From assembly GCF_019670125.1 (NCBI RefSeq), contig NZ_AP023033.1, positions 4,616,001 through 4,680,000 on the forward strand: a DNA stretch of 64,000 bases, read 5' to 3'. Positions 1-10,319 of this stretch are shown piece after piece. This DNA is from Agarivorans aestuarii. Lineage in GTDB: Bacteria > Pseudomonadota > Gammaproteobacteria > Enterobacterales > Celerinatantimonadaceae. The position numbers and the translations under genes were made by a program. The notes under the pieces are model-generated. The model searched no databases. It was not told where the DNA came from and was given only the letters and a program-made list of their open reading frames with translations. Numbering within the stretch: the stretch's first letter is position 1; each line of letters opens with the position of its first letter.

Positions 1-613
<613 letters not shown>

Positions 614-643
614 GTCTAAAGCTTAAGCTTCCGTTTTAAACGC

Positions 644-670
644 AAAGAGCTGGCCTAGGTCAGCTCTTTT
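644..670. terminator. Bidirectional intrinsic terminator between pgi and alr
   Basis: A 9-bp stem (AAAGAGCTG / CAGCTCTTT) with an 8-base loop. A-rich and T-rich flanks allow it to work on both strands, between the convergent pgi and alr genes. Confidence 0.8.
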
Positions 671-688
671 ATTTGCAGCTATCAATTT

Positions 689-1804
689 CTACTCTAGATA
701 ACTACGCTGATTCATTAAACCTGCCATTAGATTTATTTCGGTATGTACGCTATCAAACTCACCAGCCAATTCTTCGAGGCTGATGCTCTCGTCGCCTTGC
801 TGACCCAGTAGCACCACGTCATCGCCCCAGGCAACAGGCTGTTTAAGCTGAGTGATATCTATGGTGGTAATGTTTAGAGATACTCGGCCAATCACCGGAC
901 AACGTTGGCCATTTATCAATACTTGGCCTTTATTAAATAACGCTCGCGGATAACCTTCGCCAAAACCCACCGGAATACTGGCAATACGACTATTAAAGCG
1001 AGTGGTAAATTTACTGCCGTAACCAATAGATGTGCCTGCAGGAACATCTCTTACTTCCATAACACTGGTATGCATATCCATTACGGTTTGCAGCTCGGCG
1101 GGTTGCTCAAAACATTGACTGGTTTGCGCGCCGTAACAGGCGGCCCCAATGCGCACTAAATCAGCACGCTGATCCTTTAATCTTATGCTGGCAGCACTGT
1201 TGTGTGAGTGGCATAAAACATCAGCAGGCAAATATTGGCTTAGCTGCTGCTTTAACTGGGTAAATTGAGCAAGCTGGGCTTCGGTTTGCGCTAAGTCTTG
1301 ATCATCGGCACTGGCAAAGTGGGTCATTAACCCCACTACTTGTAGCCCAGCTAATTGGCATACCTGTTTTATCGCCTCTAGCTGTTCAACAAAAAAGCCG
1401 CTTCTGCCCATACCCGTATCTATTTTTATATGTACGGGAATAGGTCGCTGCCTGCGTAACCCAAGCTGATGTAAATACTCAGCCACTTCTAGGGAACCCA
1501 CCTGTTCTTCAAGGTTTAGTAAGCTGGCGGATTCATCGTACTCTTGCTTAAGGGCGCTGCGTAATCTAATTAGTGGAATGTTGGGGAGTAACTGGCGAAC
1601 GGTGCGTGCTTCATCATTACTGCAAATACCTATGGCATCTGCGCCGGCTTCAGCGGCAACTGGAGCTAACTCAGCTAAACCGTGGCCATAAGCGTCTGAC
1701 TTCATCACCACACAGAGTTTGGTTGGAGAGACAGCCTGTTTCAAAAAGCGAATATTTTGCGCGAATCTTTCGGGGTAGATATTTACAGCTACATGATTTT
1801 GCAA
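689..1804 (-). CDS. alr: Alanine racemase (PLP-dependent, fold type III)
   Basis: Makes D-alanine for peptidoglycan. The 371-aa length is normal for Alr (E. coli about 359). The PLP lysine is in VVMKSDAYGHGL (Lys35) and the catalytic tyrosine region is SIGYGSKFT. The segment normally reading GRVSMD is GRVSLN here, so the Met-Asp pair lining the substrate carboxylate site is Leu-Asn; substrate range could differ from plain alanine. There is no signal peptide, unlike periplasmic broad-spectrum racemases. The start appears to be TTG at 1804 with a weak ribosome site. Confidence 0.88.
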   Translation of the reverse strand: MQNHVAVNIYPERFAQNIRFLKQAVSPTKLCVVMKSDAYGHGLAELAPVAAEAGADAIGICSNDEARTVRQLLPNIPLIRLRSALKQEYDESASLLNLEEQVGSLEVAEYLHQLGLRRQRPIPVHIKIDTGMGRSGFFVEQLEAIKQVCQLAGLQVVGLMTHFASADDQDLAQTEAQLAQFTQLKQQLSQYLPADVLCHSHNSAASIRLKDQRADLVRIGAACYGAQTSQCFEQPAELQTVMDMHTSVMEVRDVPAGTSIGYGSKFTTRFNSRIASIPVGFGEGYPRALFNKGQVLINGQRCPVIGRVSLNITTIDITQLKQPVAWGDDVVLLGQQGDESISLEELAGEFDSVHTEINLMAGLMNQRSYLE

Positions 1805-2258
1805 ACTTTATACGAATAAGAGCAATGCTCTTAGCTCTCCTTGCTTAGTTAACCAACAATAAAAGTAATGAGAAACAGTGACAATAAAGTTCAAGCTTTC
1901 CATAAAAAGCTTTCAACTCTAAATAATATAATTCCAACACTAAGCATTATAATGACGAAAAACAGTTTAACATTCAAGCAAAACATATGAAAACCACCCT
2001 AAATAACCAATAAACCTGCATTAGGCATGCTGTACTTCGGGATATATAATTAGAATTAAAATAATTACAACTCTAACTATATTGGTGTGATTAATCAGAG
2101 AACAAGCTAGCTTTACCGCACTTACCCGCTCACAAAGAATGATTTTTCCCAATAAACTTAGGTAAAGTTGCCATTGATAGATACCTCACCGCTAGTAAGC
2201 ATGGGCGCTCCCCAAATTACGCCGCTTAATTAGCGATAGGGTAGGGCTTTGTGCTAAG
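1805..2258. other. Non-coding gap between alr and polB
   Basis: About 450 AT-rich bases between divergent genes. They should hold the promoters of both. I see no open frame, RNA gene or clear repeat, and no convincing LexA box ahead of polB. Confidence 0.6.
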
Positions 2259-4640
2259 TTGCCAAGCATAATGCAGTACCGAGGGCTTACAGTGCCAAGC
2301 CAGCAGCGGCAAGGACAAGGTTTTTTACTCACCGCCAATAGTTACGATCGTCAAGGTCGGGCTTGTATTCAGCTTTGGTTAGCCAGTGACCAAGGCCCGG
2401 TGTGTTTAGAGGTTAGTGACCAGCTGCCGGTATTTTTTGTGTTAAGTAGTGAACTAGATGCCGTGCTTGAAATTGTTGGCGAGCACTTGCTTAAGCACCA
2501 AGGCGTAGCGTTAAACACCTTCCAGCACCAGCCGATTACTGCCTTGTACTTTGCCAGTATCGATGCGCATTACCGCGCCGCACAAAACTTACAGCAAGCC
2601 GGATTAAGCTGCTTTGAACACGACATAAAGTTACATGAGCGCTTTCTTACCGAACGTTTTTGTTATGGCAGCATGGCTTTTGCGGGCAGCCAAGGTAGTA
2701 ATCCACGTTACCCCGCTTGGCAACAAGCCAAAATAAAAACGGCCCAATATACACCTAAGCTTTCGGTGCTATCGCTAGACATAGAGTGCAGTGAAAAAGG
2801 CCAACTTTACTCGATTGGATTATACGGTGAGCACTTTCAGCAAGTGCTTATGATTGGCAGTGAACAAGCCGCTGATACGCCAATAACCTGGCTGGCCAAT
2901 GAATATGCCTTACTAAAACAGCTTGAGCTAGTAATAGAAAAAGTCGACCCGGACATCATAATTGGTTGGAATGTCATCAATTTTGATTTTAGATTGCTGG
3001 TTAAACGCGCCGCTTTGCATGGGATAAAACTGGCCTTAGGCCGCCAACAAGGCGTGGCGCGTTGGCGCGAGCGAAGCGATAACGAGCAAACAGGTTTTAT
3101 TAGCATTCCTGGGCGTGTAGTAGTGGACGGCATAGACGCACTAAAATCAGCCACTTATCACTTCGATAGTTTTAGCTTGGAAAACGTTGCCCAGCAACTG
3201 CTTAAGCGCGGAAAGTTGGTAGACGAAGTGCATGATCGTATGGCTGAGATTAACCACAACTTTGCTCACAACAAGCCCCAGCTTGCCGCCTACAACCTCG
3301 AAGACTGTAAGTTAGTGTTAGACATCTTCCAGCATACGCAAATCCTTGAATACCTATGTTTGCGCAGCCAACTTACTGGCTTAATGCTGGATAGAAGTGG
3401 TGGCTCGGTGGCTGCCTTTACCAATGTTTATTTGCCTAAATTGCACCGAGCTGGCTATGTAGCGCCAAACCTTACACGAGACTTTATCGCCGATAGCCCC
3501 GGCGGTTATGTGATGAGCTCTAAGCCAGGCTTGTATAACAATGTGCTGGTACTCGATTTTAAGAGCCTGTATCCCTCTATCATTCGTACCTTTAAAATTG
3601 ACCCGCTGGGCTTAATTGAAGGGCTAGCGAGCCCCGACAATGCCATTGAAGGCTTTAGAGGTGGAGTATTTAGCCGCGATAAACATTTTTTACCAGAGAT
3701 CATTAATCAGCTTTGGTTGCAACGCGATCAAGCCAAGGCCGACCATGACAGCGCTCGCTCGCAGGCAATCAAAATTTTAATGAATAGCTTTTATGGAGTG
3801 CTAGGCTCTACTGGTTGTCGCTTTCACGATCCCCGCTTAGCCAGCTCAATCACTATGCGCGGCCACCAGCTAATGCAAGAAACAGCAGAGTGGATCAGTG
3901 AGCAAGGCCATGAAGTGATTTATGGTGACACTGACTCCACCTTTGTGTGGCTAAATCAAGTTTTGAACGCAGAGCAAGCCAAACAAATAGGCCAACAACT
4001 GGCGCAAGGTATAAATCAATATTGGCAGCACAAGCTAGCCTCAGAAATGCAGTTAGATAGTCACCTAGAAATTGAGTTTGAGACTCATTTTTCTCGCTTT
4101 TTAATGCCAACCATTCGCGGCTCAGAAACCGGCAGTAAAAAGCGTTATGCAGGTTTAACCAACGATAAGCAGTTAGTCATAAAAGGTTTAGAAACGGTAC
4201 GTTCCGATTGGACAGAGATGGCGAAGATATTTCAAACCGGTTTGCTCGAGCGAGTATTTTCTGACCAAGACCCACGCCAGTTTGTTCTAGATACCGTCGA
4301 TAAGCTAATGGCCGGTGAGTACGACCAGCAAGTTATTTACCGTAAGCGTTTACGCCGCAAGTTAGCCGAGTACGTGAAGAATGTGCCACCACAGGTGCGA
4401 GCAGCGCGGCTCGCCGACGAACATAACCAAGCCCTAGGTAAACCACTGCAATATCAAAATAAAGGCAGCATTGCCTATTGGATGACCATAAATGGGCCTG
4501 AGCCGCTAACTAACCGAGTTAGCCAAATCGACTATCAGCATTATTTAGACAAACAACTACAGCCGATTGCCGATGCTATTTTGCCCTTCATTGATTTGGA
4601 TTTTGAGCAAATAACCTCTGCGCAATTAGGTTTGTTTTAA
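2259..4640 (+). CDS. polB: DNA polymerase II (family B)
   Basis: Replicative-type family B polymerase with 3'-5' proofreading, used in E. coli for replication restart and damage tolerance. At 793 aa it is about the usual length (783). Exonuclease motifs are in order: LSLDIEC near residue 174, IIGWNVINFDF near 235 and YNLEDC near 348. Polymerase motif A is DFKSLYPS near 433, motif B KILMNSFYG near 506 and motif C YGDTDS near 555, so all catalytic acids are present. The first codon is uncertain: TTG at 2259 sits about 12 bases after AGGGTAGGG, while an ATG at 2271 is poorly placed for it. Confidence 0.95.
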   Translation: MPSIMQYRGLTVPSQQRQGQGFLLTANSYDRQGRACIQLWLASDQGPVCLEVSDQLPVFFVLSSELDAVLEIVGEHLLKHQGVALNTFQHQPITALYFASIDAHYRAAQNLQQAGLSCFEHDIKLHERFLTERFCYGSMAFAGSQGSNPRYPAWQQAKIKTAQYTPKLSVLSLDIECSEKGQLYSIGLYGEHFQQVLMIGSEQAADTPITWLANEYALLKQLELVIEKVDPDIIIGWNVINFDFRLLVKRAALHGIKLALGRQQGVARWRERSDNEQTGFISIPGRVVVDGIDALKSATYHFDSFSLENVAQQLLKRGKLVDEVHDRMAEINHNFAHNKPQLAAYNLEDCKLVLDIFQHTQILEYLCLRSQLTGLMLDRSGGSVAAFTNVYLPKLHRAGYVAPNLTRDFIADSPGGYVMSSKPGLYNNVLVLDFKSLYPSIIRTFKIDPLGLIEGLASPDNAIEGFRGGVFSRDKHFLPEIINQLWLQRDQAKADHDSARSQAIKILMNSFYGVLGSTGCRFHDPRLASSITMRGHQLMQETAEWISEQGHEVIYGDTDSTFVWLNQVLNAEQAKQIGQQLAQGINQYWQHKLASEMQLDSHLEIEFETHFSRFLMPTIRGSETGSKKRYAGLTNDKQLVIKGLETVRSDWTEMAKIFQTGLLERVFSDQDPRQFVLDTVDKLMAGEYDQQVIYRKRLRRKLAEYVKNVPPQVRAARLADEHNQALGKPLQYQNKGSIAYWMTINGPEPLTNRVSQIDYQHYLDKQLQPIADAILPFIDLDFEQITSAQLGLF

Positions 4641-4838
4641 CTAAAGATTAGCGCGACTAGATACCGGACTACCAACAGATTGCAATGGGTCGGCCTCTAC
4701 GGCTACGCCTACAAAGAGCATCAACAAAATTGACGCAATCATGCTACGAATGACCAAAGTTCGTCGGCGAATGTTTTTGATAAGTTTATCTGAATTCAAC
4801 ACAGGCTCACTTAGTTGTTGTAATAGCCACAAGATCAA
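4641..4838 (-). CDS. Possible small exported or membrane peptide
   Basis: A 65-codon frame from a TTG, ending directly at the polB stop. A basic stretch (KLIKNIRRR) is followed by a hydrophobic run (MIASILLMLFVGVAV) and a short polar tail, which resembles a signal anchor. No family is recognised and the start is weak, so this may be a chance frame. Confidence 0.22.
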   Translation of the reverse strand: MILWLLQQLSEPVLNSDKLIKNIRRRTLVIRSMIASILLMLFVGVAVEADPLQSVGSPVSSRANL

Positions 4839-5054
4839 TTAACTAAGAGTATGCTCTAGTGTTTCGGGTTAAATTGACTAATTACGAACACAACAAGTTT
4901 TCTGAATTCAGCATAAAAACCCAACCTAGCTCACTTTTATCAAACAAAAGTCCATAACTTATTAAAATAATGAAACTTTCGTTAGATACTAGCCTCAAAC
5001 TAGCAAATCATAATGGCAACAAGTCACACGGATGGAGGCAAAGAGGGCAACACA

Positions 5055-5192
5055 ATGGCGTTTTTTTCGATGGGTGTAAGAGTACTATTATTGGTATTAA
5101 TGTTGGGTAGCGTGTTTAGCTATTCACACACTACCCATTCTTCATGGGCAAAGTTTTATTGCCCTGCACAAACTAGTAAGGCAGCGAGTTAA
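5055..5192 (+). CDS. Possible 45-aa membrane peptide
   Basis: ATG frame of 45 codons with AGAGGG seven bases upstream and a hydrophobic segment (VRVLLLVLMLGSVF) after a short basic N-terminus, then a polar tail with one cysteine. It ends inside the last codons of the convergent glgX. No family is recognised. The ribosome site and the membrane-like pattern are the only support. Confidence 0.35.
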   Translation: MAFFSMGVRVLLLVLMLGSVFSYSHTTHSSWAKFYCPAQTSKAAS

Positions 5193-7273
5193 ACTCTCTC
5201 ACTACGTTTTTCAATTTGTGGGTTAGCCACAAATACCATTACCGAACGTGCAGCCACTTTAACCGAGCCTGTTTCTAACATGGGCGCGGTTTTAAAGTCA
5301 TAAACATCTTCTGGCGGTTTGGCTGCGGTATTAACAAGCTTAAACCAATGTCCTTCAATGCATGGCACTTCAAACTCTAACTCTTCCCAGTAGGAGTTAA
5401 ACACCATGTATAAGCGGTCTTTTGAGTAAGGGTCTAATAAAGTAACCGCAATAGAGTGACTATGTTCAGACCAATCGGGCTGACCTTGATGCACACCATG
5501 CCATTCGATATTGGCATCATGAATCACATCCGACAGGCTCAAGTGGATCTTCTCTTCAAGCACATCGTCATAACGACGTAACTTAATCATCTCTTGAACA
5601 AAGCGCAGTAAGTTTTGGTTTTTGTCCACTAATGTCCAGTCAAACCAGGATAACTCGTTATCTTGGCAGTAAGCATTGTTATTACCGTTTTGAGTGCGTT
5701 TTACTTCATCGCCCATGGTAATCATTGGCGTACCTAAAGAGAGCAACAAAGTAGCGAAGAAGTTCTTCATTTGCTGTTCACGCAGATCGTTGATTTTTGG
5801 GTTTAGGGTTGGCCCCTCTACACCGTGGTTATAACTAATGTTGTGGTTATCACCATCACGGTTGTTTTCACCATTTTCTAGGTTGTGCTTATCGTTGTAG
5901 CTGACTAAATCGTTTAAGGTGAAACCATCGTGCGCAGTCACTAAATTAATAGAACGCTGAGGCGAATGGTTTTCTTTATAATAAATGTCTGGGCTACCCA
6001 ATAAGCGCGACGCAAATTTGCCAGTAACACCTGAATCACCACGGAAGAACGAACGTACATCATCTCGGAATTTACCATTCCATTCGTTCCAGCGGTCACC
6101 AACAAATTCACCTACTTGGTAAAGGCCCGCTGCGTCCCAAGCTTCAGCAATAATTTTAGTGCCAGCCAATGAAGGATCTGAATCAATCGACCATAGCAGT
6201 GGTGGCTCTTTCATTACATGACCCTTAGAGTCACGCGCTAGTACCGAGGCTAAATCAAAGCGGAAGCCATCTACGTGCATTTCGTTTACCCAAAAACGCA
6301 GTGCGTCACGGATCATACGGCGCATTACCGAGTGGTTAGCATTACAAGTATTGCCGCAACCCGAGTAGTTACTGTACCAACGCTTTTCGTTTTCTAGCAT
6401 GTAGTAGGTATCGTTTTGCAAGCCCTTCATGCTAAGTGTTGGACCGTCGTGGCCGCCTTCTGCCGTGTGGTTAAACACCACATCCAATATCACTTCAATG
6501 CCGGCTTTGTGCAGCTCGCGCACCATGGTTCTAAATTCATTAAAGGCACCACAGACACTTTTGTCGGAGCTATAAGCAGTATGTGGCGAGAAAAAGTTAA
6601 TTGGGCTGTAACCCCAATAGTTCTGCTTACCTAAAGGGGCATCTTGCAAATCGAACTGCTGTACTGGCATTAATTCCACGGCAGTTATACCTAGTTCTTT
6701 TAGGTAAGGAATTTTTTCAATAACACCTGCGTAAGTGCCTCGCTTATGCTCTGCTACACCAGACGATGAGTGCTTGGTAAAACCCGCTACATGCATTTCG
6801 TAAATAACAGTATCTTGCAGTGAGCGTTTAATTGGGTGAGTGCCTTGCCAATCAAAACCACGTAAATCTACCACTGCACCTTTAATACATTGATTGGTAT
6901 TTACATGACCGTGACGTGACGCGACCTGACGCAAATAGTTATCTGGGAAGTGGGTCATTTTGGCGTATGGGTCGAGCAATACCTTACTTGGGTCAAAACG
7001 CAAACCGCGCTCTGGTTGCCAAGGACCGTCTACTTGAAAGCCGTAGAGCGTTCCTACGTCTAGGTCTTCAACAAAAATATGCCAGTAATGGTCGGTTTTG
7101 TTGGTATTTGGATCTAAAGGGAACTCGGCAAAAGGCTTACGAGAGTTAACTTCTTTAAATAATAGAAGGGTAACTCCCGTGGCATTTTTAGAGAAAATAC
7201 TAAAGTTAACGCCCTTACCTTGATAAGTGGCGCCGAGTGGAAATGAAACACCCGCTTGAGTTTTTGTGGCCAT
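5189..7273 (-). CDS. glgX: Glycogen debranching enzyme (GH13 isoamylase type)
   Basis: Hydrolyses alpha-1,6 branch points in limit glycogen. At 694 aa it has the N-terminal CBM48-like domain (FPLGATYQGKGVNFSIFSKNA), then the GH13 barrel with VILDVVFNHT, GFRFDLASVL (nucleophile Asp), IIAEAWD (acid/base Glu) and NLVTAHDGFT (third Asp). The family is GlgX/TreX. No other glycogen gene is adjacent, so it lies apart from any glgBCA operon. The ATG start at 7273 is preceded by a purine-rich stretch. Confidence 0.92.
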   Translation of the reverse strand: MATKTQAGVSFPLGATYQGKGVNFSIFSKNATGVTLLLFKEVNSRKPFAEFPLDPNTNKTDHYWHIFVEDLDVGTLYGFQVDGPWQPERGLRFDPSKVLLDPYAKMTHFPDNYLRQVASRHGHVNTNQCIKGAVVDLRGFDWQGTHPIKRSLQDTVIYEMHVAGFTKHSSSGVAEHKRGTYAGVIEKIPYLKELGITAVELMPVQQFDLQDAPLGKQNYWGYSPINFFSPHTAYSSDKSVCGAFNEFRTMVRELHKAGIEVILDVVFNHTAEGGHDGPTLSMKGLQNDTYYMLENEKRWYSNYSGCGNTCNANHSVMRRMIRDALRFWVNEMHVDGFRFDLASVLARDSKGHVMKEPPLLWSIDSDPSLAGTKIIAEAWDAAGLYQVGEFVGDRWNEWNGKFRDDVRSFFRGDSGVTGKFASRLLGSPDIYYKENHSPQRSINLVTAHDGFTLNDLVSYNDKHNLENGENNRDGDNHNISYNHGVEGPTLNPKINDLREQQMKNFFATLLLSLGTPMITMGDEVKRTQNGNNNAYCQDNELSWFDWTLVDKNQNLLRFVQEMIKLRRYDDVLEEKIHLSLSDVIHDANIEWHGVHQGQPDWSEHSHSIAVTLLDPYSKDRLYMVFNSYWEELEFEVPCIEGHWFKLVNTAAKPPEDVYDFKTAPMLETGSVKVAARSVMVFVANPQIEKRSERV

Positions 7274-7389
7274 ATACTGTGCTGTCTTATTTTTGCTATG
7301 AACTGAGATGAAAAGCCTATTAGTTGGCTCTTTCCCTATAGTTTATCAGTAACAGCCTATTACACAGTAAGTTTATTAACAGAAAATGA

Positions 7390-7572
7390 CTAAAATTTAG
7401 CCGAAATTGAGTGTGAACGACCACTGGCTTGACGTTTTCTGCGGCAATGCTGAGCACCAAGTTGATCAAGTTCAGCAACTTCGTCAGGCAACATTAACGA
7501 CAGTAGTTGCTCTAGTTTGCCTTGATCAGACAAGACGTTGGAGATGGTTTGGCTAGTTTTTGTACGGAACAT
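7390..7572 (-). CDS. Small hypothetical protein, 60 aa
   Basis: A short soluble-looking protein with an acidic middle (LMLPDEVAELDQLG) and a basic C-terminus (CRRKRQASGR). No family is recognised. Its ATG is preceded two bases upstream by one arm of a perfect 11-bp inverted repeat that contains the only plausible ribosome site (AGGGG). That supports a real, regulated gene. It lies between glgX and the acyltransferase gene, all on the minus strand. Confidence 0.5.
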   Translation of the reverse strand: MFRTKTSQTISNVLSDQGKLEQLLSLMLPDEVAELDQLGAQHCRRKRQASGRSHSISAKF

Positions 7573-7574
7573 AT

Positions 7575-7610
7575 CATACCCCTAAATATTTATACCTACT
7601 TAGGGGTATG
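7575..7610. promoter_or_regulatory. Perfect 11-bp inverted repeat covering the ribosome site of the 60-aa gene
   Basis: CATACCCCTAA (7575-7585) and TTAGGGGTATG (7600-7610) are exact reverse complements separated by 14 bases. In the minus-strand transcript the second arm contains AGGGG just before the ATG, so folding would hide the ribosome site. As DNA, the dyad also encloses a TATAAATAT that could be a -10 element, so a protein operator is the alternative. Confidence 0.6.
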
Positions 7611-7652
7611 CAGCTACAATGCCAAGGCTATATAAAGTATTTAATCTTTATA

Positions 7653-8774
7653 TTATTCAGACAGTTGCTGCCTAGCACGAATTGGGTTTGCGTACATTTC
7701 ATACAGCTGAGATCGGACCTCTGCACTAATATCGCCAGTCTTCGCTTCAAAATAGCGCTTTGCTTCAGCTAATTCGTTAGCAGGAATTTCTTCTGGGATA
7801 GCATCACCAAGGGCAATCCAGTTGGTAGGCATAAGCTGGTAGTTACCAATAATCGCTTTATCTAAAGCTTCAGCCACGTCTTTAGCATTTTCATATTCGC
7901 CAGCCAGTGGTTCTGCAAAATGCACATGCACTCGACCTTTTTGACCCACAATACCGCGCGATATACTGTAAATATCTTCATGCTCTTGTTTTTGGTATTC
8001 ACCATGCTGGCTTTGCGATACTAACTCATTCGCTTTAGCCACATCGCAAGGATCAAACTCATAAGAAATAGACACCGGAACAATGTTTAGCTCTTTAATG
8101 TAATCAGCAAAGTCTTGTTGCTTAGATTTGTTTAAGGCCAACATAGAAATAAGCGCAGAATTAGTAATATCTAAGCCGTCTTTGGCGCGTCCTTCTCGTT
8201 GAGCAATCCAAATATGGTCGCCAGTGCTCGCCAGAGTGTGTTGAATATAAGCGGATAACTCTTTTAGATTAGCCAACTTTTCACGTTTAGCATTGGCTGA
8301 GCGCTTAACAATAAAGCTGCGGTTAAGGCGCATTAAGTCAGACACCCAAGGCTTGCTTAATAAGTTATCACCAATGGCAATTTGCACCGTGTCTTGGCCA
8401 TTTACATGCAGCAAGTAGTTTACAAAAGCTGGGTCGAGGGCAATATCTCGGTGATTTGAGATAAACAAATGCGGCTTAGATAAATCTAGGCTGTCTAAAC
8501 CACTAGAGCTTAGTTGTGAGGTGGTTGTTTTGATCATGTGCGCCATGTAGCGCTCGACCATTACTTGAAAGTCGTAAACGCTTTTTACGTTTCTTACTTT
8601 AAATTTAAGTACTTGGCGCAAGGCAAAAGACGTTAGCGAGAGAAAGGCTCCACTGGCTTTAGGGTAACGAAACTTAATTAAAGTAGTGATAAATTCGGGA
8701 TCATTAATGAGGCGTTGCAGTGTACTTTTTACTTCAGAATCTTGATAAGGGCGAATACTGTCAAACTGAGACAT
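7653..8774 (-). CDS. Glycerophosphate/lysophosphatidate-type acyltransferase
   Basis: Member of the PlsC/PlsB acyltransferase superfamily that esterifies glycerolipids at the membrane. The HX4D catalytic motif appears as SNHRDIALDPAF near residue 106, and IAQREGRAKDG near 187 corresponds to the FPEGTRS-like phosphate-binding block. At 373 aa it is longer than PlsC (about 245) and lacks obvious transmembrane segments, so the exact substrate is open. The ATG has GAGAGAAG just upstream. Confidence 0.8.
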   Translation of the reverse strand: MSQFDSIRPYQDSEVKSTLQRLINDPEFITTLIKFRYPKASGAFLSLTSFALRQVLKFKVRNVKSVYDFQVMVERYMAHMIKTTTSQLSSSGLDSLDLSKPHLFISNHRDIALDPAFVNYLLHVNGQDTVQIAIGDNLLSKPWVSDLMRLNRSFIVKRSANAKREKLANLKELSAYIQHTLASTGDHIWIAQREGRAKDGLDITNSALISMLALNKSKQQDFADYIKELNIVPVSISYEFDPCDVAKANELVSQSQHGEYQKQEHEDIYSISRGIVGQKGRVHVHFAEPLAGEYENAKDVAEALDKAIIGNYQLMPTNWIALGDAIPEEIPANELAEAKRYFEAKTGDISAEVRSQLYEMYANPIRARQQLSE

Positions 8775-8944
8775 AACTTCTCTCGCTATTAAGGAAGCCG
8801 CAATTTACCGTTTTCTGCTCTTAAAAACAACAATAATGATTAAAATTTAAACAACTATTAGCAGTTTTTAAGGCTTAATGCGGATTCTTTCGCTTAGCCT
8901 TTGAGCCACGTATACTGGAGCCTCGATTTCCCAGCTGCAAGTTA

Positions 8945-10306
8945 ATGGAACAACAACGCCAATATTTGCTTGATGCCCCCATCACGCCGCTTATTATCAA
9001 TAAGGCGAGTCCAACTTTAGTTGGCATTTTTGCGATCATCTTTTTTAACCTTGTTGATACCTTTTTTGTTGCCATGCTCGGCACCGATGCGTTGGCTGGC
9101 GTATCTTTTACTTTTCCCATTACCTTTGCCATCACCAGTGTTGCTATGGGCTTAGGCATTGGCTTGTCGTCCCATGTAGGACGGCTACTGGGGGCTCGTC
9201 AACATCAACAGGCCGCCCAACTCACTAGCCATAGTTTATTGTTTAGCCTACTGCTAATTATCGCTATTGCCGGCTTGGGTTATTTCAGCATTTATCCTCT
9301 TTTCAGCCACTTAGGCGCCGAATTACCAGTAATGCCCTATATTGAGCAATATATGCAAATTTGGTATCTCTCGGTTCCGCTATTAGTGATACCCATGGTG
9401 GGCAATAGCGCCATAAGGGCCAGTGGCGACAGTAAAACCCCCAGTATAGTGATGCTGGTTGCTGGTATCGTAAATGGCATATTGGACCCAATTTTTATTT
9501 TTGGCTGGGGGCCTGTGCCGGCCATGGGGGTGCAAGGAGCCGCTTTAGCCACTGCAGTAGCTTGGGCACTCACCTTTAGTGTTGCTGTTTACCTACTGAG
9601 TTTTAAATTAAAACTACTACGCTTTGAAGCTTGCTCTATTAAACAGCTTCTCGCCTCTTGGAAAAAGTTGCTTAGCATCGCCATTCCGGCGGTGTTTTCT
9701 CAGCTGCTTACTCCCATAGCCACCACCATAACCTTGGTGATTTTGGCCAGTGCCGGCACAGCAACCGTTGCCGCCTATGGCTTTGCCACACGGGTAGAAG
9801 CCTTACTATTTATTGGTGTAATGGCGATTAACTCGGTGATTCCGATGTTAGTTGGGCAAAATGTTGGGGCTGGCAAAGCACAGCGCGCCCAGCAAATCGT
9901 TCATCATGCCATTAGGCTAGCGGTGGTTTGGCAACTGTTGCTCGCTATCGCAATGTACGCCTTAGCCCCTTTAGTGAGCTATAGCTTTAATCACGATGCA
10001 GAAGTGGCTGAGCTTAGCCAATATTACTTACAACTAGTACCTTTTTGCTACGGCATGATGGCTGTGCCCTTATTGCTAGCTCAAACCTTAAACGCCTTAG
10101 CTAAGCCACTGTTAGCAATGGCGATAAACTTAATTCGCTTGTTTGGTTTTATGTTACCGGCCATTTATATCGGCGCGATGTGGGGAAGCAGCAAAGTAAT
10201 ATTTTTAGCGATTATTATTGCCCATACCTTGGCGGGCTTGGCGAGCTTAATCATATTGATTTGCTTGATGAGCAAAAACAGCTGGTGGCAACATTCGCAA
10301 TCTTAG
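8945..10306 (+). CDS. MATE family multidrug/sodium antiporter
   Basis: A 453-aa inner-membrane exporter with about twelve hydrophobic segments arranged as two similar halves. The N-terminus reads PTLVGIFAIIFFNLVDTFFVAMLGTDALAG in character and the second half begins near IAIPAVFSQLLTP, both typical of the MatE fold. It probably uses Na+ or H+ to extrude cationic compounds; the substrate cannot be read from sequence. It converges on the first csr-type RNA, whose terminator hairpin it shares. Confidence 0.88.
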   Translation: MEQQRQYLLDAPITPLIINKASPTLVGIFAIIFFNLVDTFFVAMLGTDALAGVSFTFPITFAITSVAMGLGIGLSSHVGRLLGARQHQQAAQLTSHSLLFSLLLIIAIAGLGYFSIYPLFSHLGAELPVMPYIEQYMQIWYLSVPLLVIPMVGNSAIRASGDSKTPSIVMLVAGIVNGILDPIFIFGWGPVPAMGVQGAALATAVAWALTFSVAVYLLSFKLKLLRFEACSIKQLLASWKKLLSIAIPAVFSQLLTPIATTITLVILASAGTATVAAYGFATRVEALLFIGVMAINSVIPMLVGQNVGAGKAQRAQQIVHHAIRLAVVWQLLLAIAMYALAPLVSYSFNHDAEVAELSQYYLQLVPFCYGMMAVPLLLAQTLNALAKPLLAMAINLIRLFGFMLPAIYIGAMWGSSKVIFLAIIIAHTLAGLASLIILICLMSKNSWWQHSQS

Positions 10307-10319
10307 TTTCGCAGAAATG

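Noticed and set aside
2259-4640. SOS box upstream of polB
   Set aside because: No CTGT-N8-ACAG with acceptable match was found in the 450 bases upstream.
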